From NCBI RefSeq assembly GCF_009469605.1, contig NZ_SSXU01000028.1, positions 1 through 39,933 on the forward strand: 39,933 nt of DNA, read 5' to 3'. The stretch is from Zoogloea sp. 1C4 (GTDB lineage Bacteria > Pseudomonadota > Gammaproteobacteria > Burkholderiales > Rhodocyclaceae). Of the stretch, positions 7,212 through 16,440 are shown piece after piece. The notes under the pieces are model-generated. The model did no database searches. It was not told the origin of the DNA and saw only the letters and a list, made by a program, of their open reading frames with translations. Position 1 is the stretch's first letter. Every line of letters begins with the position of its first letter. A program made the position numbers and the translations under genes.

Positions 7212-8228
7212 ATGCCCGCCAACCTCACCGCAGCCCTCGCCCGCGCCCTCGAAGCCCGGCGCGATCTCCTCGCCCGCCTGGCCTCGGATCACACCGACGC
7301 CTTCCGGCTCTTCCACGGCACCGTCGAAGGCCACCCCGGCCTCACTGTCGATCGCTACGGCAGCATCATCCTCGTCCAGAGCTTCCACGATCCGCTCTCG
7401 CCGGCTGCGCTCGAAGCCCTCGAAGCCTTCTACGCCGACGCCTTCCCCGGCCTCGACCTGTTCTACAACGACCGCAGCCACGCCAACTCGCGCATCGCCA
7501 ACCCGCTGCCGCCCGAGCGCCAGCTGGAGGCCGAGACGCGCCGGGAGTTCTCTGAGCTGGGCGTCAAATATTGGGTCCAGGCCCGCCACGCCGGGCAGGA
7601 CCCGTGGCTGTTCCTCGACCTGCGCGCCGCCCGCCGCCGGGTGATGGCGGAAGCCGCCGGCAAGTCGGTGCTCAACGTGTTCGCCTACACCTGCGGCGTG
7701 GGCGTGGCCGCCGCCAAGGCCGGCGCGAGCCATGTGGTGAATGTGGATTTCGCCGAATCCAGCCTCGCCGTGGGCAAGGACAACGCCCGCCTCAACGACC
7801 TGCCGATCCGCGTGCGCTTCGTGAAGAGCGACGCCTTCGCCGCCCTGCGCCAGCTCGCCGGCATCGGCCAGCCGAAGATGGTCCGCGGCAAGCGCCTGCC
7901 GCCCTTCCCCGAGCTCGCGCCCCACCAGTTCGACGTGGTCTTCCTCGACCCGCCCCGCTACGCCAAGAGCGCCTTCGGCGTGGTCGATCTCATCAACGAT
8001 TACCCCGCCCTCTTCAAGCCGGCGCTGCTGTGCACCAAGCCCGGCGGCACGCTGATCTGCTGCAACAACGTGGCGCAGGTGGACCGCGACGCCTGGGCCG
8101 AGCAGCTCACCCGCAGCGCCGCCAAGGCCGGCCGGCCGATCCGCGCGATGGAGTGGATCACCCCGGAAGAAGATTTCCCCAGCCCGGACGGCAAGCCGCC
8201 CCTCAAGATCCTGCTGATGCGGGTGTGA
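7212..8228 (+). CDS. RlmI/RlmK-like class I SAM-dependent methyltransferase
   Basis: The protein has 338 residues. An N-terminal RlmI-like EEHEE segment (FHGTVEGHPGLTVDRYG) precedes a Rossmann methyltransferase. Motif I is VLNVFAYTCGVGVAAAKAGA, motif II ends in VNVDFAESSL, and motif IV is VVFLDPPRYAKS, the D-P-P-R/K signature of the RlmI/RlmK/TrmA-like group. It ends with WITPEEDFPS, also typical of the family. No clear PUA domain precedes it, so it is shorter than E. coli RlmI (396 residues). The likely substrate is a cytosine or guanine in 23S rRNA, but the exact base cannot be told. It is the last gene of the forward run. Confidence 0.82.
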   Translation: MPANLTAALARALEARRDLLARLASDHTDAFRLFHGTVEGHPGLTVDRYGSIILVQSFHDPLSPAALEALEAFYADAFPGLDLFYNDRSHANSRIANPLPPERQLEAETRREFSELGVKYWVQARHAGQDPWLFLDLRAARRRVMAEAAGKSVLNVFAYTCGVGVAAAKAGASHVVNVDFAESSLAVGKDNARLNDLPIRVRFVKSDAFAALRQLAGIGQPKMVRGKRLPPFPELAPHQFDVVFLDPPRYAKSAFGVVDLINDYPALFKPALLCTKPGGTLICCNNVAQVDRDAWAEQLTRSAAKAGRPIRAMEWITPEEDFPSPDGKPPLKILLMRV

Positions 8229-8500
8229 GTAAGTCCTCATTCCCAACGTCATCGATAATCTTTGATGGGGCGCAATAAGGCAGACGTGCGCCTCGCATCG
8301 GCATACTCATCGACAGCAACCAGAATCAGAATGATCGAACCTCCAAGGCCGCCATGGCACTTGGAGTACGAGGTCAGCCGCAGCCGCCCCCGACAAGCTG
8401 CGGTATCCTTCCGACCCTCTGCATCCATGATGACGCAGCACCAAAAGACCCAATCAGGACTCCGTGCAGGAGCCTAGGCACCAAAGAAAGGATTGTGACA
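8229..8500. other. Intergenic gap at the left edge of the ATPase/TOPRIM cassette
   Basis: This 272-bp stretch has noticeably more A/T than the flanking housekeeping genes. I see no convincing gene, tRNA or insertion-sequence end. Two short open frames overlap here but have no recognisable content or start signal. It probably contains the promoter of the ATPase gene and the left junction of an acquired segment. AAAGAAAGGA just before 8501 is the ATPase ribosome binding site. Confidence 0.5.
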
Positions 8501-9919
8501 ATGCTGACCCGACTAGAGATCGATGGGTTCAAGACCTTCGAGAATCTCGCCATCGATCTGCTGCCTTTCACGGTAGTCCTCGGCACGAACGCCGCAGGAA
8601 AGAGCAATCTCTTCGATGCGATCCGCCTGCTTTCGCTGCTGGCAACTAAGGACGTCTCAGAAGCCATGAAAGAAATGCGAGGCGAGCCACTGGAGCTCTT
8701 CCGCCTGACTCCTAGCGGTCGCTGCAAGCAGATCAGGATGGCGGCTGAAGTACTTATTGATCCAAGTGCCCGAGACCCTTGGGGCAGCGAAGTCCGTCTG
8801 ACGCACACACGTATCCGTTACCAAGTCACTCTTGAGCGTCGTCATATCCGACCGGGTATTGAACGCATCCAGATCGCACAGGAATCAGTAGAGCCGATCT
8901 TACGCAAGGACGACCGCTGGGCAGACGCCATGTCGCCCTCGAAATCGTTTCGCAGCAATTACCTCAAGTACCTCCGATCCAAACCTTGGCTAACTACCGA
9001 AGAACTGCCGGAAGGAATGGCCTTCAGTGTTCATCAGGACGGCAAGCAAGGTCGTAATCGGCCCGCCAGCGCCGCTGAAGCCACCGTCCTGTCCAGCATT
9101 ACAAACGGCGAGTTTCCCCACCTGTTTGCCCTTCGTGAAGAGATGCGCCACTGGCGGCTGCTACAACTGGACCCTGCTCTGCTACGCAAGCCAGTGCCAG
9201 CAACCGCAGCGGACACACTTGACGCAGACGGAGCCAACCTCGCCGCTGTATTGGCACAATTGAAACTAGAGACAGCCACCCATCAGCGGCCGAGAGGTGT
9301 CTTGAACGACATTGCCGTTGAACTAAATCATCTTATCCCGGGCATTTCCAGCCTAGATGCAGAACTCGACTCGACCAGTCGGGAATATCGCATCGAACTC
9401 GCGATGCGCGATGGGCTCCCGTTCACGTCCCGCGTAGTTTCCGACGGAACACTACGTGTCCTCGCTCTATTAACCCTACTCCATGACCCGCGGCATCGAG
9501 GCCTCATCTGTTTCGAAGAGCCGGAGAATGGAGTGCATCCTGGACGCATTAGGCAGCTTGTCCGGCGCCTGCAGGATATGGTGACTAGCCCACAAGAATA
9601 TTCGGCAGACGACGGTGTAGTCCCCCTCAGTCAGCTTCTCCTCAACAGCCATTCACCTGTAGTGCTGTCGTCACTGATTGACGAAGACAACGCTCCCATC
9701 GGCGGCGCGATTCTGTTCGCTGACACAGCCACGGTGAGCGATCCGCAACGACAGGAAATACGACGAAAGACCCGGTTACGGCCCGTAAGACCAAAACAAC
9801 AGGGAATGAAACGAAAAGGAGATCAAGGCGACCTGTTTTCTGACGATGCAGTGCCTCAAGGTTTTGTCTCTGATCTAGAGGTCAAGCGGGTTCTCGAGAC
9901 CGTCAGTGGTGAGGGGTGA
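8501..9919 (+). CDS. OLD/AAA_21-like ATPase, first gene of a putative defence pair
   Basis: This 472-residue ABC-type (SMC/OLD-like) ATPase starts MLTRLEIDGFKTFENL, the usual beta-hairpin opening of RecF/OLD ATPases. Walker A is LGTNAAGKSN (about residues 28-37), the ABC-signature-like segment is VSDGTLRVLALL, Walker B is ICFEEPENGVHP and the H-switch is NSHSP. There is no fused nuclease domain; the C-terminus is a basic linker (KQQGMKRKGDQ). A TOPRIM-like protein is encoded two bases downstream, so together they resemble a split OLD system, similar in layout to PARIS (AriA/AriB). Start 8501 is set by AAGGA eight to ten bases upstream. Lower GC and a foreign-looking codon mix indicate transfer. 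Role in phage defence is inference. Confidence 0.8.
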   Translation: MLTRLEIDGFKTFENLAIDLLPFTVVLGTNAAGKSNLFDAIRLLSLLATKDVSEAMKEMRGEPLELFRLTPSGRCKQIRMAAEVLIDPSARDPWGSEVRLTHTRIRYQVTLERRHIRPGIERIQIAQESVEPILRKDDRWADAMSPSKSFRSNYLKYLRSKPWLTTEELPEGMAFSVHQDGKQGRNRPASAAEATVLSSITNGEFPHLFALREEMRHWRLLQLDPALLRKPVPATAADTLDADGANLAAVLAQLKLETATHQRPRGVLNDIAVELNHLIPGISSLDAELDSTSREYRIELAMRDGLPFTSRVVSDGTLRVLALLTLLHDPRHRGLICFEEPENGVHPGRIRQLVRRLQDMVTSPQEYSADDGVVPLSQLLLNSHSPVVLSSLIDEDNAPIGGAILFADTATVSDPQRQEIRRKTRLRPVRPKQQGMKRKGDQGDLFSDDAVPQGFVSDLEVKRVLETVSGEG

Positions 9920-9921
9920 AG

Positions 9922-10584
9922 ATGCATTATCTCGGACTCGCTCTCTATGCCGAGGGCCCGACGGACTACTACTTTCTTCGCCCTCTCTTACAACGCCTTT
10001 GCGAAGATATCTGCGCAAGGGAATCTCGGCAACCGGTTGAGTTCAGCGCAGTGCTCGAACTCGACGATCCGCCACAGCTTAAAAATGCGTCCCGTGATGT
10101 TCGCATCCTCGGCGCAGCAGAAGCAGCTCGTGGCGCTTGGCAAGTCCTTTTCGTACATTCGGACGGTGAAACGGCGCCTGCAAAAGTTAGAGCGGAGCGT
10201 ACGGAGCCCGCAATTGCACTTCTGCACCAAACCTTTGGTGAGGCTCATGCAGGTGTCGCAGTAATACCGATCCGCGAGACAGAGGCTTGGGCGATGTTTG
10301 ATACAGACGCCGTCCGTGAAGTATTTGGTACCACGCAGACCGCCGGGGATCTGGGCTTGCCCCTCGCCGCCGCAGCAGCTGAGGCAGCATCAGATCCGAA
10401 ACGAACTCTTGACGACGCATTTCTTGCGACGAAGCCCTCCGGCCGCCGAAGGAAACAGGGCGTTTCACCTATGTTGAATGCTCTTGGAGAACAAGTTTCG
10501 TTGCAGCGCCTGCGAGAGCTGCCTAGCTTCCAAAGCCTTGAAACCGAACTCCGGCAGGCGCTTCAGTACATGCGGATTCTCTGA
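9922..10584 (+). CDS. DUF4276-like TOPRIM-type protein, partner of the ATPase
   Basis: This protein of about 220 residues begins with LALYAEGPTDYYFLRPLL, where E-G-x-T-D is the TOPRIM-type acidic loop seen in DUF4276 proteins. VLFVHSDGE supplies the second acidic motif and PIRETEAWAMFD a third conserved block. These are the elements expected for a metal-dependent nuclease fold. GAGGGG (9911-9916) is spaced correctly for ATG 9922; GTG 9916 is an alternative overlapping the ATPase stop. DUF4276 genes are usually adjacent to OLD/AAA ATPases in defence islands. I expect it to be the effector that cuts nucleic acid when the ATPase is triggered; the target is unknown. Confidence 0.7.
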   Translation: MHYLGLALYAEGPTDYYFLRPLLQRLCEDICARESRQPVEFSAVLELDDPPQLKNASRDVRILGAAEAARGAWQVLFVHSDGETAPAKVRAERTEPAIALLHQTFGEAHAGVAVIPIRETEAWAMFDTDAVREVFGTTQTAGDLGLPLAAAAAEAASDPKRTLDDAFLATKPSGRRRKQGVSPMLNALGEQVSLQRLRELPSFQSLETELRQALQYMRIL

Positions 10585-10646
10585 CCGTACCGCGCGAGGA
10601 TCAAGAGCGAAGCCACCGCATCGATGCCTCGCTCGCTGCCCTCGTC

Positions 10647-11585
10647 TCATGATGTGACGTCGTCCGGCTCCGCATCATCCACCTCGCCAGCCGCCTTGGC
10701 CGCCGCCTTCGCGGCCATCGCCTCGGCGTGGGCTTCCAGCATCAGCTTGCGGGTTTCCGGCGATTCCAGGCTCACCCGGCCGATGGCGCCGTCGCGGTAG
10801 TCCTGCAGCAGGATCAGCGAGGCCTTCTCGATGTCCAGCCCGCCGCCCTTGAGCAGGCAGCCGCGGCGACGGGCGATGGCTTCCACCAGCCCCGGGCCGT
10901 CCAGCCCGTCCACCGGAATCTTGTAGCGCGCCGCCACCAGCGCCGGGTAGCGGGCCAGCAGCACGTCGCCCAGGAAGTTGGCCACCGCTTCGTCGATCAC
11001 CGCGTTGCGGCCGATGGCGTGGCTCGCCGCCAGCATGTAGCCGTCCGAGTCGAACTCGATCTTCGGCCACATCATCCCCGGCGTGTCGATCAGCGACGCG
11101 GTGGGCGACAGATCCAGCGCCTGCTGGCTCTTGGTGACAGCCGGCTCGTCCCCCACCTTGGCCACCTTTTTCTTGAGCAGGGCGTTCATCAGCGTGGACT
11201 TGCCCACGTTGGGGATGCCCATGATCATCATCCGCAGCGGCTTGAGCCGATCGTTGCGGTGAGGCGCCAGCGGCCGGCACAGGCCCACCACCTTGGCCAC
11301 GTCGCCGGGCTTCTTGCACGACAGCGCCACCGCCGTCACGCCCTTCTGGGCGTTGTAGTACGCCAGCCAGCGGGCGGTGACGTCCGGATCGGCCAGGTCG
11401 GCCTTGTTCAGAATCTTCAGGCAGGGCCGCTGACGATGGACGCGCAGCTCGCGGATCATCGGGTTGCTGCTCGCCTCGGGCAGGCGCGCATCGAGCACCT
11501 CGATGACCACGTCGATGCGTTCCATGCTCTCCGCCGCCTTCTTGCGGGCGGAAGTCATGTGTCCGGGAAACCACTGGATAGCCAT
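10647..11585 (-). CDS. ylqF: YlqF/RbgA-type circularly permuted ribosome-biogenesis GTPase
   Basis: The protein has 312 residues, starting MAIQWFPGHM as in most YlqF/RbgA proteins; the in-frame ATG 18 bases upstream is less likely. The GTPase motifs are in permuted order: G4 NKAD (KILNKADLAD) first, then G1 GIPNVGKSTLMNAL and G3 DTPGMMWP. The family acts in late assembly of the 50S subunit. The C-terminus ends in an Ala/Lys-rich tail with acidic residues. It converges on the TOPRIM gene with 62 bp between them and is divergent from the DUF1415 gene (about 80 bp). Confidence 0.92.
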   Translation of the reverse strand: MAIQWFPGHMTSARKKAAESMERIDVVIEVLDARLPEASSNPMIRELRVHRQRPCLKILNKADLADPDVTARWLAYYNAQKGVTAVALSCKKPGDVAKVVGLCRPLAPHRNDRLKPLRMMIMGIPNVGKSTLMNALLKKKVAKVGDEPAVTKSQQALDLSPTASLIDTPGMMWPKIEFDSDGYMLAASHAIGRNAVIDEAVANFLGDVLLARYPALVAARYKIPVDGLDGPGLVEAIARRRGCLLKGGGLDIEKASLILLQDYRDGAIGRVSLESPETRKLMLEAHAEAMAAKAAAKAAGEVDDAEPDDVTS

Positions 11586-11668
11586 GGGCGTGCGTTGAAT
11601 CAATGAAAACCCGTCATTATCAGGGCAAAATGGCGACCCTCGAAGGAAACTCTGCCCGAAAGCACCCC

Positions 11669-12226
11669 ATGGACCACGAACAAGTCATTGCTGAAACCCG
11701 CGACTGGATCGAAAAGGCCGTCATCGGCCTCAACCTGTGCCCGTTTGCCAAGTCGGTCTACGTGAAGAATCAGGTGCGCATCGTGGTGAGCAGCGCCCGC
11801 CACATCGACGCTTTCCTCGAGGATCTCGACCGCGAGCTCGATCACCTGGCCGAGGTCGATCCCGAAGTCACCGACACCACGCTGCTGATCCACCCTACGC
11901 TGTTCGCCGACTTCCTCGACTTCAACGACGTGCACCAGATCGCCGACGAAGCCGTGACCGAGCACGAGCTCGAAGGCGTGATCCAGATCGCCAGCTTCCA
12001 CCCCCAGTTCCAGTTCGAGGGCACCGAGCCCGACGACATCACCAACTACACCAACCGCGCACCCTACCCCACGCTGCACCTGATCCGCGAGGCCAGCCTC
12101 GACAAGGCCGTCGAGGCCTTCCCCGACGCCGAGATGATCTACGAGCGCAACATGGAAACCCTCAGCAAGATGGGCATCGCCGGCTGGATGGCGCTGGGCA
12201 TGGCCCACACCAAGCGCAATGGCTAA
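11669..12226 (+). CDS. DUF1415 domain protein
   Basis: The protein has 185 residues. It has the family signature TRDWIEKAVIGLNLCPFAKS at the N-terminus and IASFHPQFQFEGTEPDD with ITNYTNRAPYPTLHLIRE in the centre. DUF1415 proteins are conserved in Beta- and Gammaproteobacteria and have no assigned activity; the conserved Cys, His and Asp residues suggest an enzyme. I chose the ATG at 11669 because family members start shortly before the E-x-x-x-x-T-R-x-W block. An upstream ATG (11603) in frame would add 22 residues without homology. It overlaps the next gene by eight bases. Confidence 0.85.
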   Translation: MDHEQVIAETRDWIEKAVIGLNLCPFAKSVYVKNQVRIVVSSARHIDAFLEDLDRELDHLAEVDPEVTDTTLLIHPTLFADFLDFNDVHQIADEAVTEHELEGVIQIASFHPQFQFEGTEPDDITNYTNRAPYPTLHLIREASLDKAVEAFPDAEMIYERNMETLSKMGIAGWMALGMAHTKRNG

Positions 12227-13088
12227 GCGCAGCCCCGGCCCGGGCGCCGCGCCGGCCCCCGCCAAGCCCGCCCAGCACCCGGAGATCCGTGAAGGCCAGT
12301 CGATCGAGCTGCTCAAGGAGCTCCACATCCTCACCCGCGACGGCCAGCTCAACCAGGACAGCCGGCGCAAGCTCAAGCAGGTCTATCACCTCTACCAGTT
12401 CATCGAGCCGCTTCTCGACGAAGTGATCGCCGCTGGCGGCGAACTCACCCTCGCCGACCACGGCGCCGGCAAGTCCTACCTGGGCTTCATCCTCTACGAC
12501 CTGTTCCTCAAGGCGCGGGACGCGGGCACCGTGTACGGCATCGAAACCCGCCGCGAGCTGGTCGAGCGCTCCCGCGAGCTCGCCGAAAAACTGGATTTCC
12601 CGCGGATGCAGTTCCTCGATCTGTCGGTCGAGGAATCCACCCGCTCCAGCCTCCTGCCCGAGCGCATCGACGTGGTGACCGCGCTCCACGCCTGCAACAC
12701 CGCCACCGACGACGCGATCCAGTTCGCCCTCGCCAAAGAGGCCAAGTTCGTGGTGCTGGTGCCCTGCTGCCAGGCCGAAGTCGCCAGCGTGCTGCGCAAG
12801 AACAAGAACGCCAGCTTCGGCAAGACGCCGCTGTCCGAGATCTGGCGGCACCCTATCCACACCCGCGAATTCGGCAGCCAGCTCACCAACGTGCTGCGCT
12901 GCCTGCAGCTCGAAGCCCACGGCTACCAGCTCACGGTGACCGAGCTCGTCGGCTGGGAGCACTCCATGAAGAACGAGCTGATCATCGCCAAGCGTACCGG
13001 CCAGCCCCGCAAGAACGCCATGGAACGCCTTGAGGCGATCCTCGACGAGCTCAACCTGGGCGAACTGCGGAGCCGCTTCGCGTGCTGA
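12219..13088 (+). CDS. SAM-dependent methyltransferase (PF13679-like, METTL25/GSTCD type)
   Basis: This 289-residue protein carries LADHGAGKSYLGFILYDL as motif I (D-x-G-x-G-K-x-x-L), VTALHACNTATDDAIQFAL, and VVLVPCCQAEV. These three blocks define the Methyltransf_32 group related to eukaryotic METTL25 and GSTCD. The C-terminal part (TVTELVGWEHSMKNELIIAKR) resembles the usual end of bacterial members. The substrate is unknown, possibly RNA or protein. The start overlaps the DUF1415 stop by eight bases, and the stop overlaps the next start, giving a three-gene translationally coupled run. Confidence 0.82.
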   Translation: MAKRSPGPGAAPAPAKPAQHPEIREGQSIELLKELHILTRDGQLNQDSRRKLKQVYHLYQFIEPLLDEVIAAGGELTLADHGAGKSYLGFILYDLFLKARDAGTVYGIETRRELVERSRELAEKLDFPRMQFLDLSVEESTRSSLLPERIDVVTALHACNTATDDAIQFALAKEAKFVVLVPCCQAEVASVLRKNKNASFGKTPLSEIWRHPIHTREFGSQLTNVLRCLQLEAHGYQLTVTELVGWEHSMKNELIIAKRTGQPRKNAMERLEAILDELNLGELRSRFAC

Positions 13089-13693
13089 GCACCATCCTCG
13101 CCGCGGCCGCGGCGCTGGCCCTGGCGCCGCGCCTGCCCCGCCTGCGCCAGCGCTACGACGACACCGCGCTGGCGCCCATCGACGGCGCCGCCGACCGCCG
13201 CGACAACCCGGCCCTCACGCGCCAGCTCGCCGACTGGGCTGCCCAGGGCGCCGGCAACGGCGCGACGCTGCTGCCGTGGGCTCGCCCGAAGGTGCCGGTG
13301 CCGCTTGCCATCGCCCGCGTTGCCGCCAGCGAAGCCACCGCCGTACGCCACTTCGGCTACCGCCTCGCCGGCTATCACCAGCTGGACGAGCGCAGCCGGC
13401 TGGGCGGCATCCTCTACCGCATCGGTGTGCAGCTGCGTCCGCTGGCGTGGTGCCTGCCCCGCCGCGCCGACGAACCGTGGGACGACGCCTGGCTCGGCAC
13501 CGCCGACGCGCCCCGGCTCGCCGCCCTTTCCCGCTGGCTGCCGCGCCGGCCGACGCTGATCGTGGTGGCCGACGCCCGGCTCGCGGCGCCACTCGAAGCC
13601 GCCCTCGCCCACGCCACACACAACGGCGACCAGCCGGTGCGCCTGCTGGTGCTCGATCCCACCGTCCCGCCCGGACAAGTGCTCACGGCCTGA
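13082..13693 (+). CDS. Hypothetical protein, last gene of the DUF1415 run
   Basis: The protein has 203 residues from a GTG start inside the end of the methyltransferase gene. It begins with a short Ala/Leu-rich hydrophobic stretch (MLSTILAAAAALALAPRLP), possibly a signal or anchor, and is rich in Arg, Ala and Pro. I recognise no domain. Coupling by overlap and a strong terminator 25 bases after the stop support a real gene. Codon bias matches the neighbours. Confidence 0.6.
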   Translation: MLSTILAAAAALALAPRLPRLRQRYDDTALAPIDGAADRRDNPALTRQLADWAAQGAGNGATLLPWARPKVPVPLAIARVAASEATAVRHFGYRLAGYHQLDERSRLGGILYRIGVQLRPLAWCLPRRADEPWDDAWLGTADAPRLAALSRWLPRRPTLIVVADARLAAPLEAALAHATHNGDQPVRLLVLDPTVPPGQVLTA

Positions 13694-13717
13694 AAAACCC
13701 ATCCGGCGATTCGACGC

Positions 13718-13756
13718 AAAAACGGCAACAATGCGCACCGCACTGTTGCCGTTTTT
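13718..13756. terminator. Bidirectional intrinsic terminator
   Basis: AAAAACGGCAACA (13718-13730) and TGTTGCCGTTTTT (13744-13756) form a perfect 13-bp stem with A-tract and T-tract on either side. It serves the rightward hypothetical gene and the leftward DUF4124 gene that converge here. Confidence 0.9.
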
Positions 13757-13768
13757 AATACAAATGAA

Positions 13769-14263
13769 CTACCGGAAGGGATAGGAGCGCATCGGCTGCG
13801 GCCGCTCGGGCTCGGGCGGCTTGATGACCGGCCGGGGCGGCACCACCTGGATCGGCGGCACGTAGCGGCGGACCACCGGCTGGGTCACACTCCAGCGCTC
13901 CTGCTCCTCCCGCAGGCTCTCCTGGCGCGCCTGGCGCTGCTGGGCGGCAAGCTCGGCAGCACGCTCGGCTTCCTGACGGCGCTCGCGAGCGGCCCGTTCG
14001 GCGGACTGACGGGCCTCCAGCGCCCGGGCGTCCTCCACGACCCGCTCGCTGCGGCGGCGCGCCTCCATCTCTTCCCGGTACGAGAGCCGTGGCGGCGTCT
14101 CGATCCGCTTGGCCTGGGTCGTGCCCCCGGCGCAGGGGCCATCGGTGTAGGTCACGCTGCCATCGGTACCCACACATTTGTTCACCGCCAACGCCGGCGC
14201 AGCCATCGCGCCCAGCGCAACAGCCAGCACGATCATCCGGCTGCGTAATTCCAGACTGTCCAT
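13769..14263 (-). CDS. DUF4124-type secreted protein with coiled-coil
   Basis: The protein has 164 residues. A signal peptide (about residues 9-26, MIVLAVALGAMAAPALA) leads to NKCVGTDGSVTYTDGPC, the short DUF4124 motif (K-C-x-x-x-D-G-x-x-x-Y-T-D-x-P-C) common in betaproteobacterial periplasmic proteins. Residues about 60-125 are Arg/Glu/Ala-rich and strongly predicted to form a coiled coil. The tail is Pro-rich. Start 14263 has GGAGAG nine bases upstream; an inner Met nine residues later is an alternative. It stands alone between two terminators or operon ends. Confidence 0.75.
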   Translation of the reverse strand: MDSLELRSRMIVLAVALGAMAAPALAVNKCVGTDGSVTYTDGPCAGGTTQAKRIETPPRLSYREEMEARRRSERVVEDARALEARQSAERAARERRQEAERAAELAAQQRQARQESLREEQERWSVTQPVVRRYVPPIQVVPPRPVIKPPEPERPQPMRSYPFR

Positions 14264-14334
14264 CTTGCTGCTCTCTCCAGGCTACCCTGCCTGAAGCGTA
14301 GCAAATCGGCCGCCGGACGACGGCAAAATCGTGC

Positions 14335-15280
<946 letters not shown>

Positions 15281-15290
15281 CGCAACACCC

Positions 15291-15590
15291 TCAGTGGCTG
15301 GCAATCTGCAGCAGGGACAGCACCAGCGCCAGCAGACAGGCCTCGCTCGACAGCAGGCCACGCAGCACCCGCTGCCGGGGCACCAGGCTCAGGCCGCTGG
15401 CAAAGCCGGCGACCATCGCCCACAACAGCACCCCCGCCGCCAGCGGGTCGGCGCCGCCCCAGCGGTCCATCGCCACACGGGGAAAAAGCACCAGCAGCAA
15501 CGCCAGCACCACGCCGGTGGCGAGCGACAGGATGCGGAACCCCGGGTCGGGATGGTCCGACGCAGGATGGTCCAGATCGTGTCTGCTCAT
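15291..15590 (-). CDS. Small three-helix membrane protein, YbgE-like
   Basis: The protein has 99 residues. A hydrophilic His/Asp-rich start is followed by three membrane helices (about 19-37, 50-68, 78-97). The middle segment VLLWAMVAGFASGLSLVPRQRVLRGLL resembles E. coli YbgE, which has a W-A-x-x-A-G-x-x-x-G motif followed by a Pro/Arg turn and a third helix. YbgE belongs to the cytochrome bd operon in enterobacteria. Here there is no bd oxidase; it lies between a Rieske protein and a persulfide dioxygenase-like gene (14 and 10 bases). A role in quinol or redox complex assembly is possible but inferred. The similarity is by pattern only. Confidence 0.6.
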   Translation of the reverse strand: MSRHDLDHPASDHPDPGFRILSLATGVVLALLLVLFPRVAMDRWGGADPLAAGVLLWAMVAGFASGLSLVPRQRVLRGLLSSEACLLALVLSLLQIASH

Positions 15591-15604
15591 GATTGCGCTC
15601 CCGG

Positions 15605-16234
15605 TCAGGCCGCGCCGGAGTCGTCCGCGCCGATCAGCAGACGCGCGTCCGACAGATATTTGTGAGGCGGCACCTCGAGGTTGGTGGGCGCCGGCTTGCT
15701 CTTGAAGACCCGCCCGGCAAAGTCGAAGGTGGAGCCGTGGCACGGGCACAGAAAGCCGCCGGGCCAGTCGGCGCCGAGGGCCGGGTTGCCGGCCTGGAAG
15801 GCGCTCGACGGCGAGCAGCCCAGATGGGTGCAGATGCCCACCGCCACGAAGAGCTCGGGCTTCAGCGAGCGATGGGCGTTGCGGGCGTATTCGGGCTGCT
15901 GGGCGTCCACCGTTGATCCCGGGTCGGCCAGATTGGGCTCGGCCTTGGCCAGCGCCGCCAGCATCTCGGGCGTGCGGCGCAGGATCCACACCGGTTTGCC
16001 GCGCCACTCGACGACCATCATCTCGCCCGGGGCGAGCTTGTCGATATCCACCTCAACCGGCGCCCCGGCGGCCTTGGCCCGCTCGGACGGCGTCAGGCTG
16101 GCGACGAAGGGCACAGCCGCACCCACCGCCAGCGCCCCGCCGGCACCGGCGGTGGCGATCAGCAGGGATCGGCGGGAAGGGTTGCACGGTGCACCGACGC
16201 TACAGCCGGCAGGGGACAGGTTATTGCTGGACAT
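15605..16234 (-). CDS. Rieske [2Fe-2S] protein, bc1-type, without cytochrome b/c1
   Basis: The protein has 209 residues. A twin-arginine signal (SRRSLLI, residues 20-26) and a hydrophobic anchor give export to the periplasmic face. The cluster motifs are CTHLGC (C135, H137, C140) and CPCHGS (C163, C165, H166), and the Pro-rich loop PAPTNLEVPP follows, as in ubiquinol-cytochrome c reductase iron-sulfur subunits. The usual petB/petC genes are not adjacent. Instead it leads an operon with a YbgE-like protein, an ETHE1-like protein and a ferredoxin, behind a -24/-12 element. It may be a second Rieske protein that swaps into bc1 under sulfur stress, or part of a separate electron-transfer path (inference). 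Confidence 0.88.
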   Translation of the reverse strand: MSSNNLSPAGCSVGAPCNPSRRSLLIATAGAGGALAVGAAVPFVASLTPSERAKAAGAPVEVDIDKLAPGEMMVVEWRGKPVWILRRTPEMLAALAKAEPNLADPGSTVDAQQPEYARNAHRSLKPELFVAVGICTHLGCSPSSAFQAGNPALGADWPGGFLCPCHGSTFDFAGRVFKSKPAPTNLEVPPHKYLSDARLLIGADDSGAA

Positions 16235-16296
16235 GGGGTTCTCTCCGTTGGGGGCTCGCGGGACAAGCGGAGCCTCTGTGATGTCAGGCTGGACAT

Positions 16297-16312
16297 ATCA
16301 ACATCCGTGCCA
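16297..16312 (-). promoter_or_regulatory. Sigma-54 (-24/-12) promoter for the Rieske operon
   Basis: Read leftward: TGGCAC, five bases (GGATG), then TTGAT. The -24 block is perfect and the -12 block differs from TTGCT by one base. It lies 62 bp before the Rieske start. The same -24/-12 pair with identical TTGAT occurs at 18263-18278. Confidence 0.6.
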
Positions 16313-16370
16313 GCCCACCCAAGAATAAAACCACCCAATAAATCAACACCTTGAAGAATCAACCCGCCTT

Positions 16371-16434
16371 GCAGAGGGTACGGGCTCTGCCACCTGATCT
16401 GCCAGCACCCCTGCCATGACAGCCGACACTGTCA
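16371..16434. promoter_or_regulatory. Two inverted repeats upstream of the Rieske promoter (candidate activator sites)
   Basis: GCAGAG (16371-16376) is inverted as CTCTGC (16385-16390), and TGACAG (16417-16422) is inverted as CTGTCA (16429-16434). They lie about 60 and 105 bp upstream of the -24 element, where enhancer-binding proteins usually bind. Their sequences differ from the CGCGG-n3-CTCCGC element shared by the other two promoters, so assignment to FisR is uncertain. Confidence 0.35.
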
Positions 16435-16440
16435 GCCAGC

